Assembly: GCF_900106955.1 (NCBI RefSeq)
Contig: NZ_FNNI01000002.1
Coordinates: 434,001-498,000, forward strand
DNA length: 64,000 nt
Source of the DNA: Aidingimonas halophila
Lineage (GTDB): Bacteria; Pseudomonadota; Gammaproteobacteria; Pseudomonadales; Halomonadaceae
Reading direction: 5' to 3'
Both the position numbers and the translations under genes were made by a program. The notes under the pieces are model-generated. The model made no database searches, had not been told where the DNA came from, and worked only from the letters and a program-made list of their open reading frames with translations. Every line of letters begins with the position of its first letter. The first letter of the stretch is position 1. Positions 32,732-43,510 of the stretch are shown one piece after another.

Positions 32732-32754
32732 AAAAAAAGCCCCTCCCGAGGGAC
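32732..32754 (-). terminator. Weak terminator-like hairpin between lpxD and fabZ
   Basis: On the minus-strand RNA, GUCCCU pairs with AGGGGC around CGGG (one U-G pair), followed by seven U. The stem is short but the U tract is good. It lies 72 bases after the lpxD stop and about 20 bases before the fabZ start, inside the operon, and could reduce readthrough. Confidence 0.45.
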
Positions 32755-32826
32755 AGGCGATGACAACAATATCTTTTGATAGACGGACCATGAGTCGGCG
32801 CAACAACGATAACTGCCAACCAGGCA

Positions 32827-33867
32827 TCAGCTTTGCCGATAGGCTTTTTCCAGCTGCGTCAATCGCTTGGCGATTTCATCGAGTTGCTTGAAACGAACGG
32901 CATTCTTGCGCCAGAGGGCATTATCCATGGCCCCGGTTCCTGACGAATAGACACCAGGCTCGTGAATTGAATTGGTCACTATGCTCATGCCCGTGACCTG
33001 CACGCCATCGCAAATAGTCAGATGACCCGACAGACCGACACCGCCTCCCAACATGCAGTGCCTGCCCACTTTCGTGGAGCCGGCAATTCCAACACATCCC
33101 GCCAGAGCGCTATGCTCGCCTATATGGACGTTATGAGCAATCTGTACCTGACTGTCGATCTTGACGTCATCATCGATGACGGTATCGCCCAGCGCGCCAC
33201 GATCAATACTCGAACAGCTACCGACCTCGACGTCGTCGCCAATGATAACACCTCCGAGCTGCGCAATCTTGTGCCAACTTCCCCCATCATGAGCGAAACC
33301 GAAGCCATCACCACCAATGACACAGCCACTATGGAGAATGGCCCGCTTGCCTACCGTGACTCCGTGGTAGACAGTCACATTGGCATGCAACCGCGACGAC
33401 TCACCGATCACACTGTCAGCACCGATGACAGAGCCAGGTCCGACGATAACTCCGGCATCCAGACGCACCCCTTCCTCAATAACGGCATTGGGACCAACCT
33501 GGACTCCCTCAGCCAAACGGGCACTGCCATCGACGACTGCCGTCGGATGGATGCCCGGCTTATCGCGAGCAGCCAAAGGGTCGAATAAGCGAGACAGTTC
33601 GGCATACCCCAGATAAGGGTTATCCAAAGACAGACTCGCGGTCGGACACTCCTCAACATGCCGAGGGTGCAGCAACACGGCAGCAGCCCGCGTATCCGCC
33701 AGATACTTCAGATAGGCTTTGTTGGCAAGGAAGGTGACATCATCGGGCCCGGCATCCTCAAGAGTTGCCAAACCGGTAACGACGCGTTCGCCGTTACCAT
33801 CCAGATGGGCGCCCAACCGTTTGGCGAGCTCGGCCAGTGTCAGTCCTGAAGATGAAGGGTTGTCCAT
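32827..33867 (-). CDS. lpxD: UDP-3-O-(3-hydroxymyristoyl)glucosamine N-acyltransferase
   Basis: Third step of lipid A synthesis; 346 residues. An N-terminal uridine-binding domain (LTLAELAKRLGAHLDG to ADTRAAAVLLHP) is followed by a left-handed beta-helix of hexapeptide repeats with the catalytic His in IAHNVHIGEHSALAGCVGI, and a C-terminal helix (FKQLDEIAKRLTQLEKAYRQS). It lies between skp and fabZ, the standard order. Confidence 0.98.
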   Translation of the reverse strand: MDNPSSSGLTLAELAKRLGAHLDGNGERVVTGLATLEDAGPDDVTFLANKAYLKYLADTRAAAVLLHPRHVEECPTASLSLDNPYLGYAELSRLFDPLAARDKPGIHPTAVVDGSARLAEGVQVGPNAVIEEGVRLDAGVIVGPGSVIGADSVIGESSRLHANVTVYHGVTVGKRAILHSGCVIGGDGFGFAHDGGSWHKIAQLGGVIIGDDVEVGSCSSIDRGALGDTVIDDDVKIDSQVQIAHNVHIGEHSALAGCVGIAGSTKVGRHCMLGGGVGLSGHLTICDGVQVTGMSIVTNSIHEPGVYSSGTGAMDNALWRKNAVRFKQLDEIAKRLTQLEKAYRQS

Positions 33868-33893
33868 GAGTGCCTGCAGGGTACACGGCAGAT

Positions 33894-33916
33894 GGGCGCC
33901 AAACAGTCTGGCGCCC
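33894..33916. other. Hairpin between skp and lpxD
   Basis: GGGCGCCA (33894-33901) and TGGCGCCC (33909-33916) form a perfect 8-bp stem with a 7-base loop, just after the skp stop. There is no U tract on the minus-strand RNA, so it is probably an intercistronic stabiliser or weak pause site rather than a full terminator. Confidence 0.5.
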
Positions 33917-33923
33917 TTCCACC

Positions 33924-34430
33924 TCAGTTGAGCGAATCGAGTATCTGTGTGACCTCATTGGTCAAATCGAGACTATCGTCGACATGGATAGCCGCTTCTC
34001 CATCGACGACGACCTCAAGATTGTAGCGCTGAACCACCTGATCGATCGCTTGCTCCAGTTTGGGACGAAACTCTTCCAGCAACTGCTGCTCGGCCTGCTG
34101 CTGAGCTTCCTGCACCTGTGCCCGCAACTGCTGGAATCGCTGCCCTTTCTGCTGCAACTCTTGCTGTACTTGCTGTCGTTCCGAGTCGGACATGGTCTCG
34201 GCATTCTGCTGCATGCGCTGCTGGAGTTGCTGTAATTCCTGTCCCAAGGATTGCAACTGCTGCTGTTCGTTGCCGATCTGGCTTTCCAGACGGTCACGTG
34301 ACTGCTGAGCGGCATTGGTATTCATCAGCGCTTCACGCCAATCCACCACGCCCACTTCAGTCGCTTGCGCCGGCAGTGCCAGAAGCAACAACATGGCACC
34401 CAGGCATACTCCCTCTATCACTGTACGCAT
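33924..34430 (-). CDS. skp: Periplasmic chaperone Skp/OmpH
   Basis: 168-residue periplasmic holdase for outer-membrane proteins. A signal peptide is clear (hydrophobic core LGAMLLLLALP, cleavage after AQA, near residue 23). The mature part begins TEVGVVDWREALMNT and continues as a long Gln-rich coiled coil (about 45-125) that forms the tentacles of the trimer, then the beta body with IDQVVQRYNLEVVVDG. Lies between bamA and lpxD as in E. coli, which supports the call because the coiled coil itself is poorly conserved. Confidence 0.95.
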   Translation of the reverse strand: MRTVIEGVCLGAMLLLLALPAQATEVGVVDWREALMNTNAAQQSRDRLESQIGNEQQQLQSLGQELQQLQQRMQQNAETMSDSERQQVQQELQQKGQRFQQLRAQVQEAQQQAEQQLLEEFRPKLEQAIDQVVQRYNLEVVVDGEAAIHVDDSLDLTNEVTQILDSLN

Positions 34431-34471
34431 ACGCTCATACTCCTTTGCGAGCTCATTGTGCAGTCATCGCT

Positions 34472-36811
34472 TCAGAAGGTCTGTCCCAACGAGAACTGGA
34501 AGAATTGTGTGTCATCCTCGTCCTCGTCATTGAGAGGTTGCGCCACGCTGAAGGTCAAGGGACCAACCGGGGTCAGCCAGGACAAACCGATACCGGCACT
34601 GTAGCGCAAGTCGCCCATATCGACACCCGACTCGCACTGCGACGTCTGGCCCGGCTCAACATCATAGCAGTCCGTCAGGAAGGTATTGCCAGCATCAACG
34701 AAGAGGCTGGTCTGCATCGAGCGCCGATCCTCGATGAAGGGCAGCGGGAACAGCAGTTCGGCAGACCCTTCGACCAGGACATTGCCCCCGAGCGTACGAT
34801 CCTCGTCATCACCCGGCTGAGGGGTCGTCTGCGGTCCCAGCGTATTCGATGTAAAGCCACGCACCGATCCCAAACCACCAGAGAAAAAGTTCTCATAGAA
34901 TGGATAAGGGTCGTCGCCGCCCAGCGTATCGGCATAACCGAGCTCGGACCGGAATTTCAATGCCCACTCATTGTCGAGAGAGAACAGTCGTTGAGCCTCA
35001 TAGCGAGCCTTGTAATACTCGGCATCACTGCCGGGTACCGACGTTTCCAGTGATGCACGCTGATAACTGCCATCCGTCGGTAAAACCCCGCGGTTGAGGT
35101 TGTTACGCGTCCAGCTGGCCGTCACATTCAAGCTCTGGGCATCATTACCCTGGTCGTCGACATACTGCATGATCTCTGACGCCGTATCATCGTAGGTCTG
35201 AATCGACAGATCCTCGACATTGGCACCGAAATTCAGGCGAGACAGCTCATTGACCGGATAACCGAAATTGATCCCACCACCGTAGGCATCCGTGGAGTAT
35301 GTCGAAATATCGGAGTCCTCATAGTCCGTCTCGCGATAGAACAGGTTATATCCGCGGGAAATGCCATCCAGTGTCCAGTACGGGTCGGTGAAGCCGAAAT
35401 TGAGATTGGTAAAGGTATCGCTTCGCTGAGCCCCGACATTGACACGGTTCCCGGTCCCCAGGAAATTGTTCTGCGACAGAGAGGCCCCGTAAATGACACC
35501 AGCACTTTGAGAATAGCCCACGCTGGCTGAAATCGATCCGGAAGGTTGCTCCTCGACATTGTAAGTGACATCGAGTTGATCCGGTTCTCCTGGCACCGGC
35601 TCGGTTTCGACTTCCACCTGACGGAAGAAACCAAGACGTTCCAGCCGCTCCCGGGACTGGGTGATCTGCTCGGTCGAGGCAGGCGCACCTTCCATCTGTA
35701 CCATCTCGCGGCGCAGCACCTCATCTTCGGTGGTGGTATTGCCGACGAAATTGATACGACGTACGGAGGCCCGACGCCCCGGTTCGACATTGAACGTCAG
35801 ATCGACGGTCTCGCCATCGGGATTGACCTCGGGCACCCCCTCGACTTCAGCAAACGCATACCCCTCGGCCCCCAAACGCGAACGGATCGCTTCAGATGAC
35901 GCCGTGACATCGCTGCGCGAGAATATCTCGCCTCGTTCCGCCTCAACCAGGGATAGCGCCTCATCTTCGCTGATCTTGAGATCCCCGGCGAAGTGAATAT
36001 CGCCAAGACGGAAACGTTCACCTTCTTCCACATTGACGGTGATGTAGATGTCGGATTTGTCGGGACTGATCGATACCTGCGTCGAGGCAATATTGAAATT
36101 GACGTAGCCACGATCCAGATAGAAGGAACGCAAACGCTCGAGATCCCCGGACAGGCGCTCCCGAGAGTACTCGTCATCGGAGAACCATCCGAAGAACCAG
36201 CCAGGACGATCTTCAAGCTCGAAGGATTCCCGCAGCGTTTCGTCGTCAAAATCTTCGTTGCCGACGATATTGATCTGACGAATCTTGGCGACATCCCCTT
36301 CATCGATATCGATGTTCACACGAACACGGTTATCTTCGAGTTCCTCGACTTCGGCGTCGATGGAGGCACTGTAGCGTCCCTGGCTGAGATAGACCTGCTC
36401 GAGTTCACGCTGAATCTCTTCGAGTGTCGAAAGTTGCAGCACTTCGCCTTCGGACACATCGGAATCAGCCAGGCCTTCACGCAGATCGTCTTCATTGATC
36501 TGCGAATTGCCGCTGATATCGAGTTCATAGATGACAGGCCGTTCTTCCACCTGAATCACCAGGACATCGCCCTCACGAGCCAGCCTGACGTCGTCGAACA
36601 ATCCGGTGGAAAACAACTCCCGTGCCGCCTCCGCCAGCTCGCGCTCATCGACACGATCATTGGCACTGACGGGAAATGCATTGAACACGGAAGCGGCCGA
36701 AACGCGTTGCAGGCCCTCCACGCGAATATCCGAAACATTGAAGGAATTCGCCAGCACCGTCTGTGAGCCGGCCAGCAGCAACGCCGCCAATCCGATGGTC
36801 TTGAGTTTCAT
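34472..36811 (-). CDS. bamA: Outer membrane protein assembly factor BamA
   Basis: Central Omp85 component of the beta-barrel assembly machine. 779 residues from ATG 36811, chosen because it begins with a signal peptide (MKLKTIGLAALLLAGSQTVLA); the upstream ATG at 36853 would add 14 residues before it. Five POTRA domains occupy about residues 22-420 (first: FNVSDIRVEGLQRVSAASVF), followed by a 16-strand barrel with the conserved lid-loop motif GGLGSVRGF and the C-terminal beta signal ending in Phe (FSLGQTF). Lies between rseP and skp. Confidence 0.98.
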   Translation of the reverse strand: MKLKTIGLAALLLAGSQTVLANSFNVSDIRVEGLQRVSAASVFNAFPVSANDRVDERELAEAARELFSTGLFDDVRLAREGDVLVIQVEERPVIYELDISGNSQINEDDLREGLADSDVSEGEVLQLSTLEEIQRELEQVYLSQGRYSASIDAEVEELEDNRVRVNIDIDEGDVAKIRQINIVGNEDFDDETLRESFELEDRPGWFFGWFSDDEYSRERLSGDLERLRSFYLDRGYVNFNIASTQVSISPDKSDIYITVNVEEGERFRLGDIHFAGDLKISEDEALSLVEAERGEIFSRSDVTASSEAIRSRLGAEGYAFAEVEGVPEVNPDGETVDLTFNVEPGRRASVRRINFVGNTTTEDEVLRREMVQMEGAPASTEQITQSRERLERLGFFRQVEVETEPVPGEPDQLDVTYNVEEQPSGSISASVGYSQSAGVIYGASLSQNNFLGTGNRVNVGAQRSDTFTNLNFGFTDPYWTLDGISRGYNLFYRETDYEDSDISTYSTDAYGGGINFGYPVNELSRLNFGANVEDLSIQTYDDTASEIMQYVDDQGNDAQSLNVTASWTRNNLNRGVLPTDGSYQRASLETSVPGSDAEYYKARYEAQRLFSLDNEWALKFRSELGYADTLGGDDPYPFYENFFSGGLGSVRGFTSNTLGPQTTPQPGDDEDRTLGGNVLVEGSAELLFPLPFIEDRRSMQTSLFVDAGNTFLTDCYDVEPGQTSQCESGVDMGDLRYSAGIGLSWLTPVGPLTFSVAQPLNDEDEDDTQFFQFSLGQTF

Positions 36812-36857
36812 GCAGTCGCTTCGCTCGAGTTGGTCTAGCCGCTTGTAGAACAAGCAC

Positions 36858-36885
36858 CATATACATTTGTACGGGTGACTGACAA
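36858..36885 (-). promoter_or_regulatory. Candidate promoter upstream of bamA
   Basis: On the minus strand TTGTCA (36885-36880) and TATATG (36863-36858) are separated by 16 bases, in the 153-base rseP-bamA gap. A small hairpin (GCTTGT-AGA-ACAAGC, 36841-36855) follows in the 5' leader. It would let bamA-skp-lpx be transcribed independently of rseP. No good sigma-E box is visible. Confidence 0.45.
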
Positions 36886-36964
36886 GGCCAGCCCTAGCCG
36901 CTTACACGCCGATACCCGGAGACAATGCCCTTTTTCGGATACCATTTTCCTTCCACACCGCGGA

Positions 36965-38320
36965 TCATAGCCGCATTAGATCAAAATAAAGTGCCATCAG
37001 CATCAGACTGCCGACCAATGCCAGTCCGATTCGCAAACCGACCGCCTGGACACGTTCAGACACCGGTCGTCCACGAATCACCTCGATGATGTAATACACC
37101 AGGTGGCCTCCATCAAGCACCGGTATCGGCAACAGGTTGAGCACACCGAGGCTGATCGACAGATAGGCCATGAAGCTGACAAAACTTTCCAGCCCTGTTC
37201 GCGCCGACTCTCCTGCGACCCTGGCAATCGTAATGGGACCCGACAGGTTCGTGGGCGAAATCAAGCCCACTACCATCTTGCGAATGGCATCCAGGGTCAA
37301 GAGCGACATCTCTCCCGTTCGCGACACTGACTGGCCTATCGCCGCTACGGGACCATAGCGGATTTCGCGTCGATACTCATCAGGCCAGTCAACGGGCTCG
37401 ACACCGGCACCGATGTATCCTATCGAGACATCATCTTCCAGCGACTGTCGACCGGGTGTCAGTTCCAGCTCCCGGCGGTCCCCCCCTCGTTCCACTTCCA
37501 GGGCCAAGGTTTCACCGGGGCTGCCACGAACGACATCGACGAACGCCATCCAGTCTTCAACAGGTTCACCATTCACCGCCTTGATCTCATCACCCGGCTT
37601 GAGTCCAGCGCGAGCGGCGGCTTCATCGTCGATCACCTGCCCGATCACAGCCGGCATCGGTGGTCGCCATGGAGTGACCCCCAGGCTGACCAGGGGCTGG
37701 GGAGGATCCTGACGTACCAACCAGTCCTCGACGGGAACTCGATATGTCGATGCCTGCGTTTCGCCTTCGTCCCGGGCCTCGATCGCCAAGTCGCCATCAT
37801 GACCGATCGCCGCCACCAGCTTGAGATTGATGTCGTCCCAGGAGCTGACGACATCCCCCTCTACGGCGACGATTTCCTGCTGAGCCTCCAATCCTCCCCG
37901 ATCTGCCGGGGAACCCGGTTCGACGTCACCTATCACCGGTGCCACGGTCGTCGTACCGACAACGAACAGCAACCAGTAGGCGACGATCGCAAGCAGGAAG
38001 TTCGCCAGAGGACCAGCGGAAACGATAGCGATCCGTCGCCAGACCGACTTGCGATTGAAGGCCTGGTCACGTTCCTCGGGAGCGACCGGCCCCTCGCGTT
38101 CGTCAAGCATCTTGACGTAGCCGCCCAGAGGAATGGCGGCAACGGCAAATTCGGTTCCATGGCGATCGAACCGTGACCACAACGGCTTGCCGAACCCAAC
38201 CGAAAAGCGCAGCACTTTGACACCGCAACGTCTGGCGACCCAGAAATGACCGAACTCATGGAACGTGATCAGCACACCCAGGACGACGATGACAGCCAGC
38301 AGATTTTGGATCACCCCCAT
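36965..38320 (-). CDS. rseP: Site-2 protease RseP
   Basis: Intramembrane zinc metalloprotease, 451 residues, that cleaves RseA in the sigma-E envelope stress cascade and clears signal peptides. The HExxH site is HEFGH at residues 21-25 within the first transmembrane helix; the third ligand is in [12 protein letters not shown] near the C-terminus. Two PDZ domains lie between ([19 protein letters not shown] and [19 protein letters not shown]). The start overlaps the ispC stop by 10 bases. Confidence 0.97.
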   Translation of the reverse strand: MGVIQNLLAVIVVLGVLITFHEFGHFWVARRCGVKVLRFSVGFGKPLWSRFDRHGTEFAVAAIPLGGYVKMLDEREGPVAPEERDQAFNRKSVWRRIAIVSAGPLANFLLAIVAYWLLFVVGTTTVAPVIGDVEPGSPADRGGLEAQQEIVAVEGDVVSSWDDINLKLVAAIGHDGDLAIEARDEGETQASTYRVPVEDWLVRQDPPQPLVSLGVTPWRPPMPAVIGQVIDDEAAARAGLKPGDEIKAVNGEPVEDWMAFVDVVRGSPGETLALEVERGGDRRELELTPGRQSLEDDVSIGYIGAGVEPVDWPDEYRREIRYGPVAAIGQSVSRTGEMSLLTLDAIRKMVVGLISPTNLSGPITIARVAGESARTGLESFVSFMAYLSISLGVLNLLPIPVLDGGHLVYYIIEVIRGRPVSERVQAVGLRIGLALVGSLMLMALYFDLMRL

Positions 38321-39549
38321 AAACCGGCCCCCTGGTCGTGTCTTGCCAGATATTGATGGGCCAAACGCCGCGCTCTGGCATCTTCCTCGAGAATGATGTC
38401 GAGATTGCCAGCACTCACCACGGACGCTCCCTCCAGGACATCCTGAACCAGGTTGGCAATACCACCGAATGGCATCCGACCGGCGAGGAATGCCTCGACA
38501 GCCACCTCATTGGCAGCATTGAGGACCACTGGGGCGGTTCCCCCACTCTTCATGGCGTCTCGCGCCAAGCGCAAACAGGGAAAGGCCTCTTCATCCGGTG
38601 CCTGGAAATCAAGTCTGGCAACCTGGAACAGATCCAACGCTTCCACCCCCGCGTCAATCCGCTCCGGCCATGCCAAGCCATAGGCAATCGGTGTACGCAT
38701 GTCAGGATTGCCCATTTGAGCGATGACCGACCCATCACTGTATGCCGCCATGGAATGAATCACACTTTGTGGGTGGACCACGACTTGAACCTGGTCGGGA
38801 TTGGCATTGAACAGCCAGCAGGCTTCGATCAATTCCAACCCCTTGTTCATTAACGTGGCACTATCGACACTGATCTTCCGCCCCATTGACCAATTGGGGT
38901 GAGCGCAGGCCTGGTCTGGAGTCACGGAAGCCAACTGCTCCGCCTTCCACCCCAGAAAGGGCCCCCCGGAAGCGGTAAGCAACAGCTGTGTGACCCCATG
39001 ATGAGACAGACCTTGTCGGTGCTCGGTAGGTAGACACTGGTAGATGGCATTATGTTCGGAGTCGATAGGCAGCAACAATGCCCGATGAGTGTCGACGGCC
39101 TCCATGAAGAGGCCGCCGGACATGACGAGGGCTTCCTTGTTGGCCAGCAACACACGCTTTCCAGCACGCACGGCAGCCAACGTCGGCAACAGGCCGGCAG
39201 CGCCCACGATGGCCGCCATGACCACATCCACTTCAGAGGCCTCGGCCACTTCGATCAGTGCTGCCTCACCACTACGCACCTCGGTGTCAACGTTGGCGCT
39301 GGACAGCTGCTCTCGCAGCCAACGGGCGTCGACCTCACTCTCGATGACCGCGAGACTGGGGCGATGAAGGCGGCACAACACCTCAAGCTGTTCCCGGGAC
39401 TTGCGTGCGGTCAACGCATGGATTCGATAACGCTCGGGGTGCCGAGCCAGCACATCCAGCGTGCTTCCCCCAATCGATCCGGTTGCCCCCATGACGGTAA
39501 CCGTGCAGGGTGAGGCTTGCTTTGTCATCGACGCGATGCTGGATGCCAT
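38311..39549 (-). CDS. ispC: 1-deoxy-D-xylulose 5-phosphate reductoisomerase
   Basis: Second step of the MEP isoprenoid pathway. 412 residues from ATG 39549, which has AGG about 9 bases upstream; ATG 39600 lies inside cdsA and adds a non-conserved tail, and ATG 39528 is the other option. NADPH motif [15 protein letters not shown], metal-binding [15 protein letters not shown] and SASGGPFLG-type segment ([10 protein letters not shown]), and [19 protein letters not shown] are conserved. Lies between cdsA and rseP as in E. coli. Confidence 0.97.
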   Translation of the reverse strand: MASSIASMTKQASPCTVTVMGATGSIGGSTLDVLARHPERYRIHALTARKSREQLEVLCRLHRPSLAVIESEVDARWLREQLSSANVDTEVRSGEAALIEVAEASEVDVVMAAIVGAAGLLPTLAAVRAGKRVLLANKEALVMSGGLFMEAVDTHRALLLPIDSEHNAIYQCLPTEHRQGLSHHGVTQLLLTASGGPFLGWKAEQLASVTPDQACAHPNWSMGRKISVDSATLMNKGLELIEACWLFNANPDQVQVVVHPQSVIHSMAAYSDGSVIAQMGNPDMRTPIAYGLAWPERIDAGVEALDLFQVARLDFQAPDEEAFPCLRLARDAMKSGGTAPVVLNAANEVAVEAFLAGRMPFGGIANLVQDVLEGASVVSAGNLDIILEEDARARRLAHQYLARHDQGAGLWG

Positions 39550-39574
39550 TGGCAATACCTGTTCTCGAACGGAA

Positions 39575-40372
39575 TCAGATCCATGAATGCAGCAGGGCAA
39601 AAATCGGCACGGCCGCTGTCAAGCTATCAATACGGTCCAGTATGCCACCGTGGCCAGGCAGCAAGGCGCTGGAATCCTTGATGCCGCGCGAGCGTTTGAG
39701 CATGCTCTCCAACAGGTCACCGAGCACCGAAACCAGCGTGATCACCATTGTAATCATCACTAGCACCATGCTCTCTTCAATGCTCAGACGCAGCCACAGC
39801 ACAAAGCTCAAGGCGAGCACGGTTGTCGCGACCACACCGCCCATCACGCCTTCCCAGGTTTTTCCTGGACTGACGGCAGGGGCCAATTTGCGGCGACCGA
39901 AACGTCGCCCTGCAAAATAAGCGCCCGTATCGGCGAACCAGACGAGCAGCAGTACGAACAACAGCCACACGGCACCTTCCGCCCGAACATGGTAGAAACC
40001 GACCCAGCACGGCAACAGCACCCAGCCCCCCATGGCCAGGCGTCCGGTAGTCGTCTTCCATTGAGACTCGGTTGCCGGGTAACTGACAACCCAATACAAG
40101 TTGAGCGCCCAGCCTAGAAGCGCGACCCATAAAGGCCAAGTCTGATGTATCGCATTGGTATGCCATAACATCAACATGAACAGCATAGCCGCCAGGATGC
40201 CCACCAATCGCGAACGGCGCGTCGTCACGCCCGCCAGATTGGTCCATTCCCAGCTTGCCACCAAGACGATGCCAGCGGTAAAAATGGCAAATGGGCCTGA
40301 CTCCAAGCCAAACAGGCCTGCCAGTACGAGGGGAGCAAGCAACAAGGCAGTCAAGACCCTTTGCCTAAGCAC
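39575..40372 (-). CDS. cdsA: CDP-diglyceride synthetase
   Basis: Polytopic inner-membrane enzyme making CDP-diacylglycerol from phosphatidate and CTP; 265 residues, about eight hydrophobic helices. I choose the GTG at 40372: GAGG is 6 bases upstream and it gives [16 protein letters not shown], which matches the usual family start; a TTG at 40384 would add four residues. The CDP-alcohol signature is in [13 protein letters not shown] and [19 protein letters not shown]. The start lies 8 bases inside uppS. Confidence 0.96.
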   Translation of the reverse strand: MLRQRVLTALLLAPLVLAGLFGLESGPFAIFTAGIVLVASWEWTNLAGVTTRRSRLVGILAAMLFMLMLWHTNAIHQTWPLWVALLGWALNLYWVVSYPATESQWKTTTGRLAMGGWVLLPCWVGFYHVRAEGAVWLLFVLLLVWFADTGAYFAGRRFGRRKLAPAVSPGKTWEGVMGGVVATTVLALSFVLWLRLSIEESMVLVMITMVITLVSVLGDLLESMLKRSRGIKDSSALLPGHGGILDRIDSLTAAVPIFALLHSWI

Positions 40373-41123
40373 CTTGAACCTCAACTTGCTCGTCAGTCAT
40401 CCCGAAACGGCGTTGACGTTGACGGAAATCTTCAATGGCGGCATCAAACGCATCGGCATCGAAATCCGGCCACAATAACGGAGAAAAGTGGAACTCCGCA
40501 TACGCCAGCTGCCACAGAAGAAAATTGGAAATGCGCTGCTCACCACTGGTACGAATGCAGAGATCCACCGGCGGGTCATCGTGCAGGCTGATCTCCGACT
40601 CCAGCGCCTGCTCGTTGATATCAGAAGCACGCATTTCGTCGTTTTCGACTCGCTCTGCCAACCGCTGTGCCGCCTGGGCGATGTCCCAGCGCCCTCCATA
40701 GTTAGCCGCGATGACCAGATGCATTCCCTGATTATCCTGGGTCAATGCCTCGGCACGTTGGATATGCTGCTGAATCGCCGTGGAAAATCCCCGACGCTCC
40801 CCGATGATCGACAAGCGGATGTCATGCTCGTTGAGCTTCTTGACTTCGCGCTTTAGCGCCATCAGGAACAGTTCCATCAATGCACTGACCTCAGCCGCGG
40901 GGCGTTTCCAGTTCTCGCTCGAAAACGCAAACAGCGTCAGTGTATCCACGCGGTGTTCAGCGGCTCGTCGAATCACTGCCCGCACAGCATCCACGCCGGC
41001 CCGATGACCTCGCACACCGGACCACCCCCGGGCTCTGGCCCAGCGATTGTTGCCATCCATGATGATCGCCACGTGTCGGGGGACATCCTTTCGACGGTCG
41101 TGCGGGAGCTTCGTTGACGTCAT
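40365..41123 (-). CDS. uppS: Undecaprenyl diphosphate synthase
   Basis: Cis-prenyltransferase that makes the C55 lipid carrier for peptidoglycan and O-antigen. 252 residues. Family signatures: HVAIIMDGNNRWARARGW near residue 17 with the catalytic Asp, TLFAFSSENWKRP, and the C-terminal DLCIRTSGEQRISNFLLWQ. It follows frr after 55 bases and overlaps cdsA by 8 bases. Confidence 0.98.
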   Translation of the reverse strand: MTSTKLPHDRRKDVPRHVAIIMDGNNRWARARGWSGVRGHRAGVDAVRAVIRRAAEHRVDTLTLFAFSSENWKRPAAEVSALMELFLMALKREVKKLNEHDIRLSIIGERRGFSTAIQQHIQRAEALTQDNQGMHLVIAANYGGRWDIAQAAQRLAERVENDEMRASDINEQALESEISLHDDPPVDLCIRTSGEQRISNFLLWQLAYAEFHFSPLLWPDFDADAFDAAIEDFRQRQRRFGMTDEQVEVQGA

Positions 41124-41178
41124 GGAATCTCGTTCAGGGCAACGGGCATCAGAAAAAGCGTTATCGTGTGGTCCGATA

Positions 41179-41736
41179 CTATACCTGCATCAAGTCGTGT
41201 TCCTTGGTTTCGAGAAGCTTATCGACCTCTGCAATATACTTGTCGGTCAGCTTCTGTATGGCGTCCATTGCGCCATGCTCTTCATCCTCGGAGATCGACT
41301 TGTCCTTCATCAGCGCCTTAAGGTCATTATTGGCATCACGACGCACGTTGCGTATGGCGACCCGTGTCTGTTCGGCCTCGCTACGCGCCTGTTTAATATA
41401 GCCTTTGCGCGTCTCCTCAGTCAGCATCGGCATCGGGACACGGATGACATCACCGGCCGTTGCAGGGTTCAACCCCAGATCCGACGTCATGATTGCCTTC
41501 TCCACTTTCGGCACCATGGATTTTTCCCATGGCACGACCGACAGCGTCCTGGCATCTTCGACATTGACCGATGCCACCTGATTGATCGGCATCTCGGTGC
41601 CGTAATATTCCACCATTACCGAATCCAGCAAGCTGGTATGTGCCCGCCCCGTACGAATCTTGTTGAAATTGGCATGGAGGGCGTCGAGGCTCTTCTTCAT
41701 GCGCTTTTCAGCGTCTTGCTTGATGTCATTGATCAC
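41179..41736 (-). CDS. frr: Ribosome recycling factor
   Basis: 185 residues, exactly the family length. With EF-G it splits post-termination ribosomes. Conserved: [21 protein letters not shown]-type segment ([18 protein letters not shown]), [20 protein letters not shown] and the second arm [17 protein letters not shown]. Start is 4 bases after the pyrH stop. Confidence 0.98.
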   Translation of the reverse strand: MINDIKQDAEKRMKKSLDALHANFNKIRTGRAHTSLLDSVMVEYYGTEMPINQVASVNVEDARTLSVVPWEKSMVPKVEKAIMTSDLGLNPATAGDVIRVPMPMLTEETRKGYIKQARSEAEQTRVAIRNVRRDANNDLKALMKDKSISEDEEHGAMDAIQKLTDKYIAEVDKLLETKEHDLMQV

Positions 41737-41740
41737 GATG

Positions 41741-42517
41741 TCACCCTCTTTCTATCAGCGTACCTTCCATGCCACCCACCACCAGATTGAGCAAGGCACC
41801 TGGTTTGTTCATATCGAACACTCTCACCGGCATGGCATGGTCACGCACCAGGCAGATAGCGGTCAAATCCATGACCCCCAGCTTCTGATCGAGTACCTCG
41901 TCATAGGTGAGGCGCTCGTATTTACTGGCGTCCGAGTGCATGAAAGGATCCTTGTCATAAACCCCGTCGACTTTAGTGGCTTTGACCACTACATCCGCAT
42001 CGATTTCGATGCCACGCAGACACGCTGCCGAATCCGTTGTAAAGAACGGGTTCCCGGTACCGGCTGAAAACAGTACCACATCACCCGAGGTCAGATAGCG
42101 GATGGCGGTGCGACGATCATAGTGTTCGACGACACCGCTCATGGGAATCGCCGACATGACCCGTGAACGAATATTCGAGCGCTCCAGGGCATCCCGCATC
42201 GCGAGGGCATTCATTACGGTGGCCAGCATTCCCATATGGTCGCCGGTCACACGTTCCATACCGGCTTCATGCAAGGCCGCGCCCCGGAAAAGGTTACCCC
42301 CACCGACAACGATACCCACCTGCACACCGATTCCCACCAGTTGGCCGATTTCAAGCGCCATGCGATCAAGCACCTTCGGGTCGATACCAAAATCGGCATC
42401 CCCGGTCAGGGCCTCACCGGACAATTTGAGCAAGATGCGCTTGTACTTCGTCTTGGTCCCCCGCTCGGACTTCTGGCTATGCTCGGGAATAGCGGAGTGG
42501 TCGGGAATCGCAGGCAT
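41741..42517 (-). CDS. pyrH: Uridylate kinase
   Basis: Amino-acid-kinase-fold enzyme that phosphorylates UMP; hexameric and feedback regulated by UTP and GTP. 258 residues from ATG 42517, which has AAGGAG 7 bases upstream. The N-terminal 24 residues ([19 protein letters not shown]) precede the core [15 protein letters not shown] and make it slightly longer than E. coli Pyr[30 protein letters not shown] and [13 protein letters not shown] are conserved. Confidence 0.97.
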   Translation of the reverse strand: MPAIPDHSAIPEHSQKSERGTKTKYKRILLKLSGEALTGDADFGIDPKVLDRMALEIGQLVGIGVQVGIVVGGGNLFRGAALHEAGMERVTGDHMGMLATVMNALAMRDALERSNIRSRVMSAIPMSGVVEHYDRRTAIRYLTSGDVVLFSAGTGNPFFTTDSAACLRGIEIDADVVVKATKVDGVYDKDPFMHSDASKYERLTYDEVLDQKLGVMDLTAICLVRDHAMPVRVFDMNKPGALLNLVVGGMEGTLIERG

Positions 42518-42594
42518 GGGGCGTCTCCTTGTGACGTCAGCACGAAATCGGAAGTATTCTCCGAATGCGAAATTTCACCATCCGGATACACGAA

Positions 42595-42616
42595 GGCGTG
42601 CGCTTTCGCGCACGCC
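42595..42616 (-). terminator. Hairpin downstream of tsf
   Basis: GGCGTGCGC and GCGCACGCC form a perfect 9-bp stem; on the minus-strand RNA the loop is GAAA, a stable GNRA tetraloop, followed by UUCGUGU. It begins 24 bases after the tsf stop and lies before pyrH. Likely a partial terminator separating rpsB-tsf from pyrH. Confidence 0.6.
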
Positions 42617-42640
42617 AACACGAACCTGGAAGTTCGGACC

Positions 42641-43510
42641 TCAGCTGCGGCCAGCCTGTTCCATCACTTCCTTAGCAAAGTCGACTTCTTCCTTCTCAAT
42701 CCCCTCACCGACTTCAAAGCGAGTGAAACTGACCACTTCCCCGCCAGCCGCTTTGACGAACTCGGCGACGGTCTGATCCGGATCCTTGACGAAGGCCTGC
42801 TCGGTCAAGCTATTCTCCGCAAGGTACTTTTTCAGTCGGCCCTGCACCATCTTTTCCGCGATGTGATCCGGCTTGCCGGCCATATCCGGCTGGGCCAGGA
42901 TAACGGCCTTCTCTTTATCGAGCAGATCCTGGGGCATATCGTCAGGCGTTGCTGCCATGGGGTTGATGGCCGCAGCATGCATGGCGACATCCTTGGCGGC
43001 CTCAGGCGTGCCGCCCGTGAGCACAGTCAGAACGCCGATGCGGCCGCCGTGGACATAAGCACCCACGACACCCCCTTCGGGGGCTTCGACGACACACGCG
43101 CGGCGCACGGAAATGTTCTCACCGATCTTCTGCACCAGTTGCTGGCGGGCTTCTTCCATGTCCGCATCCATCAAGGCGGCCACATCATCGCTGCGGGAAG
43201 CGAATACCGCATCGGCAACCTTATTGCCGAACGCCGTGAAATTATCGTCGCGAGCAACGAAGTCGGTTTCGGAATTGACTTCGAGCATCACACCGTAGCT
43301 ATGGTCATCCGCCACACGGGTGAATACCGCCCCCTCGGCCGCAGTACGCCCCGCCTTCTTGGCGGCCTTGAGACCAGAGTTCTTACGCAGGTTTTCGATA
43401 GCCTGCTCGATATCGCCATCGGCTTCGGTGAGCGCTTTCTTGCACTCCATCATGCCCAAGCCGGTGCGCTCGCGCAGATCCTTGACCAGAGAGGCACTAA
43501 TAGCTGCCAT
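42641..43510 (-). CDS. tsf: Elongation factor Ts
   Basis: Guanine nucleotide exchange factor for EF-Tu; 289 residues. The N-terminal UBA-like domain reads [20 protein letters not shown] and is followed by the core with [16 protein letters not shown], the TDFVARN-type EF-Tu contact, and [12 protein letters not shown]. Second gene of the rpsB-tsf operon; a hairpin lies in the 85-base gap after rpsB. Confidence 0.98.
   Translation of the reverse strand: MAAISASLVKDLRERTGLGMMECKKALTEADGDIEQAIENLRKNSGLKAAKKAGRTAAEGAVFTRVADDHSYGVMLEVNSETDFVARDDNFTAFGNKVADAVFASRSDDVAALMDADMEEARQQLVQKIGENISVRRACVVEAPEGGVVGAYVHGGRIGVLTVLTGGTPEAAKDVAMHAAAINPMAATPDDMPQDLLDKEKAVILAQPDMAGKPDHIAEKMVQGRLKKYLAENSLTEQAFVKDPDQTVAEFVKAAGGEVVSFTRFEVGEGIEKEEVDFAKEVMEQAGRS

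Noticed and set aside
35993-36766. 257-codon plus-strand open frame opposite the BamA POTRA region
   Set aside because: Ile/Asp/Phe-rich reverse-frame composition and no start signal; the opposite strand is certain to be bamA.
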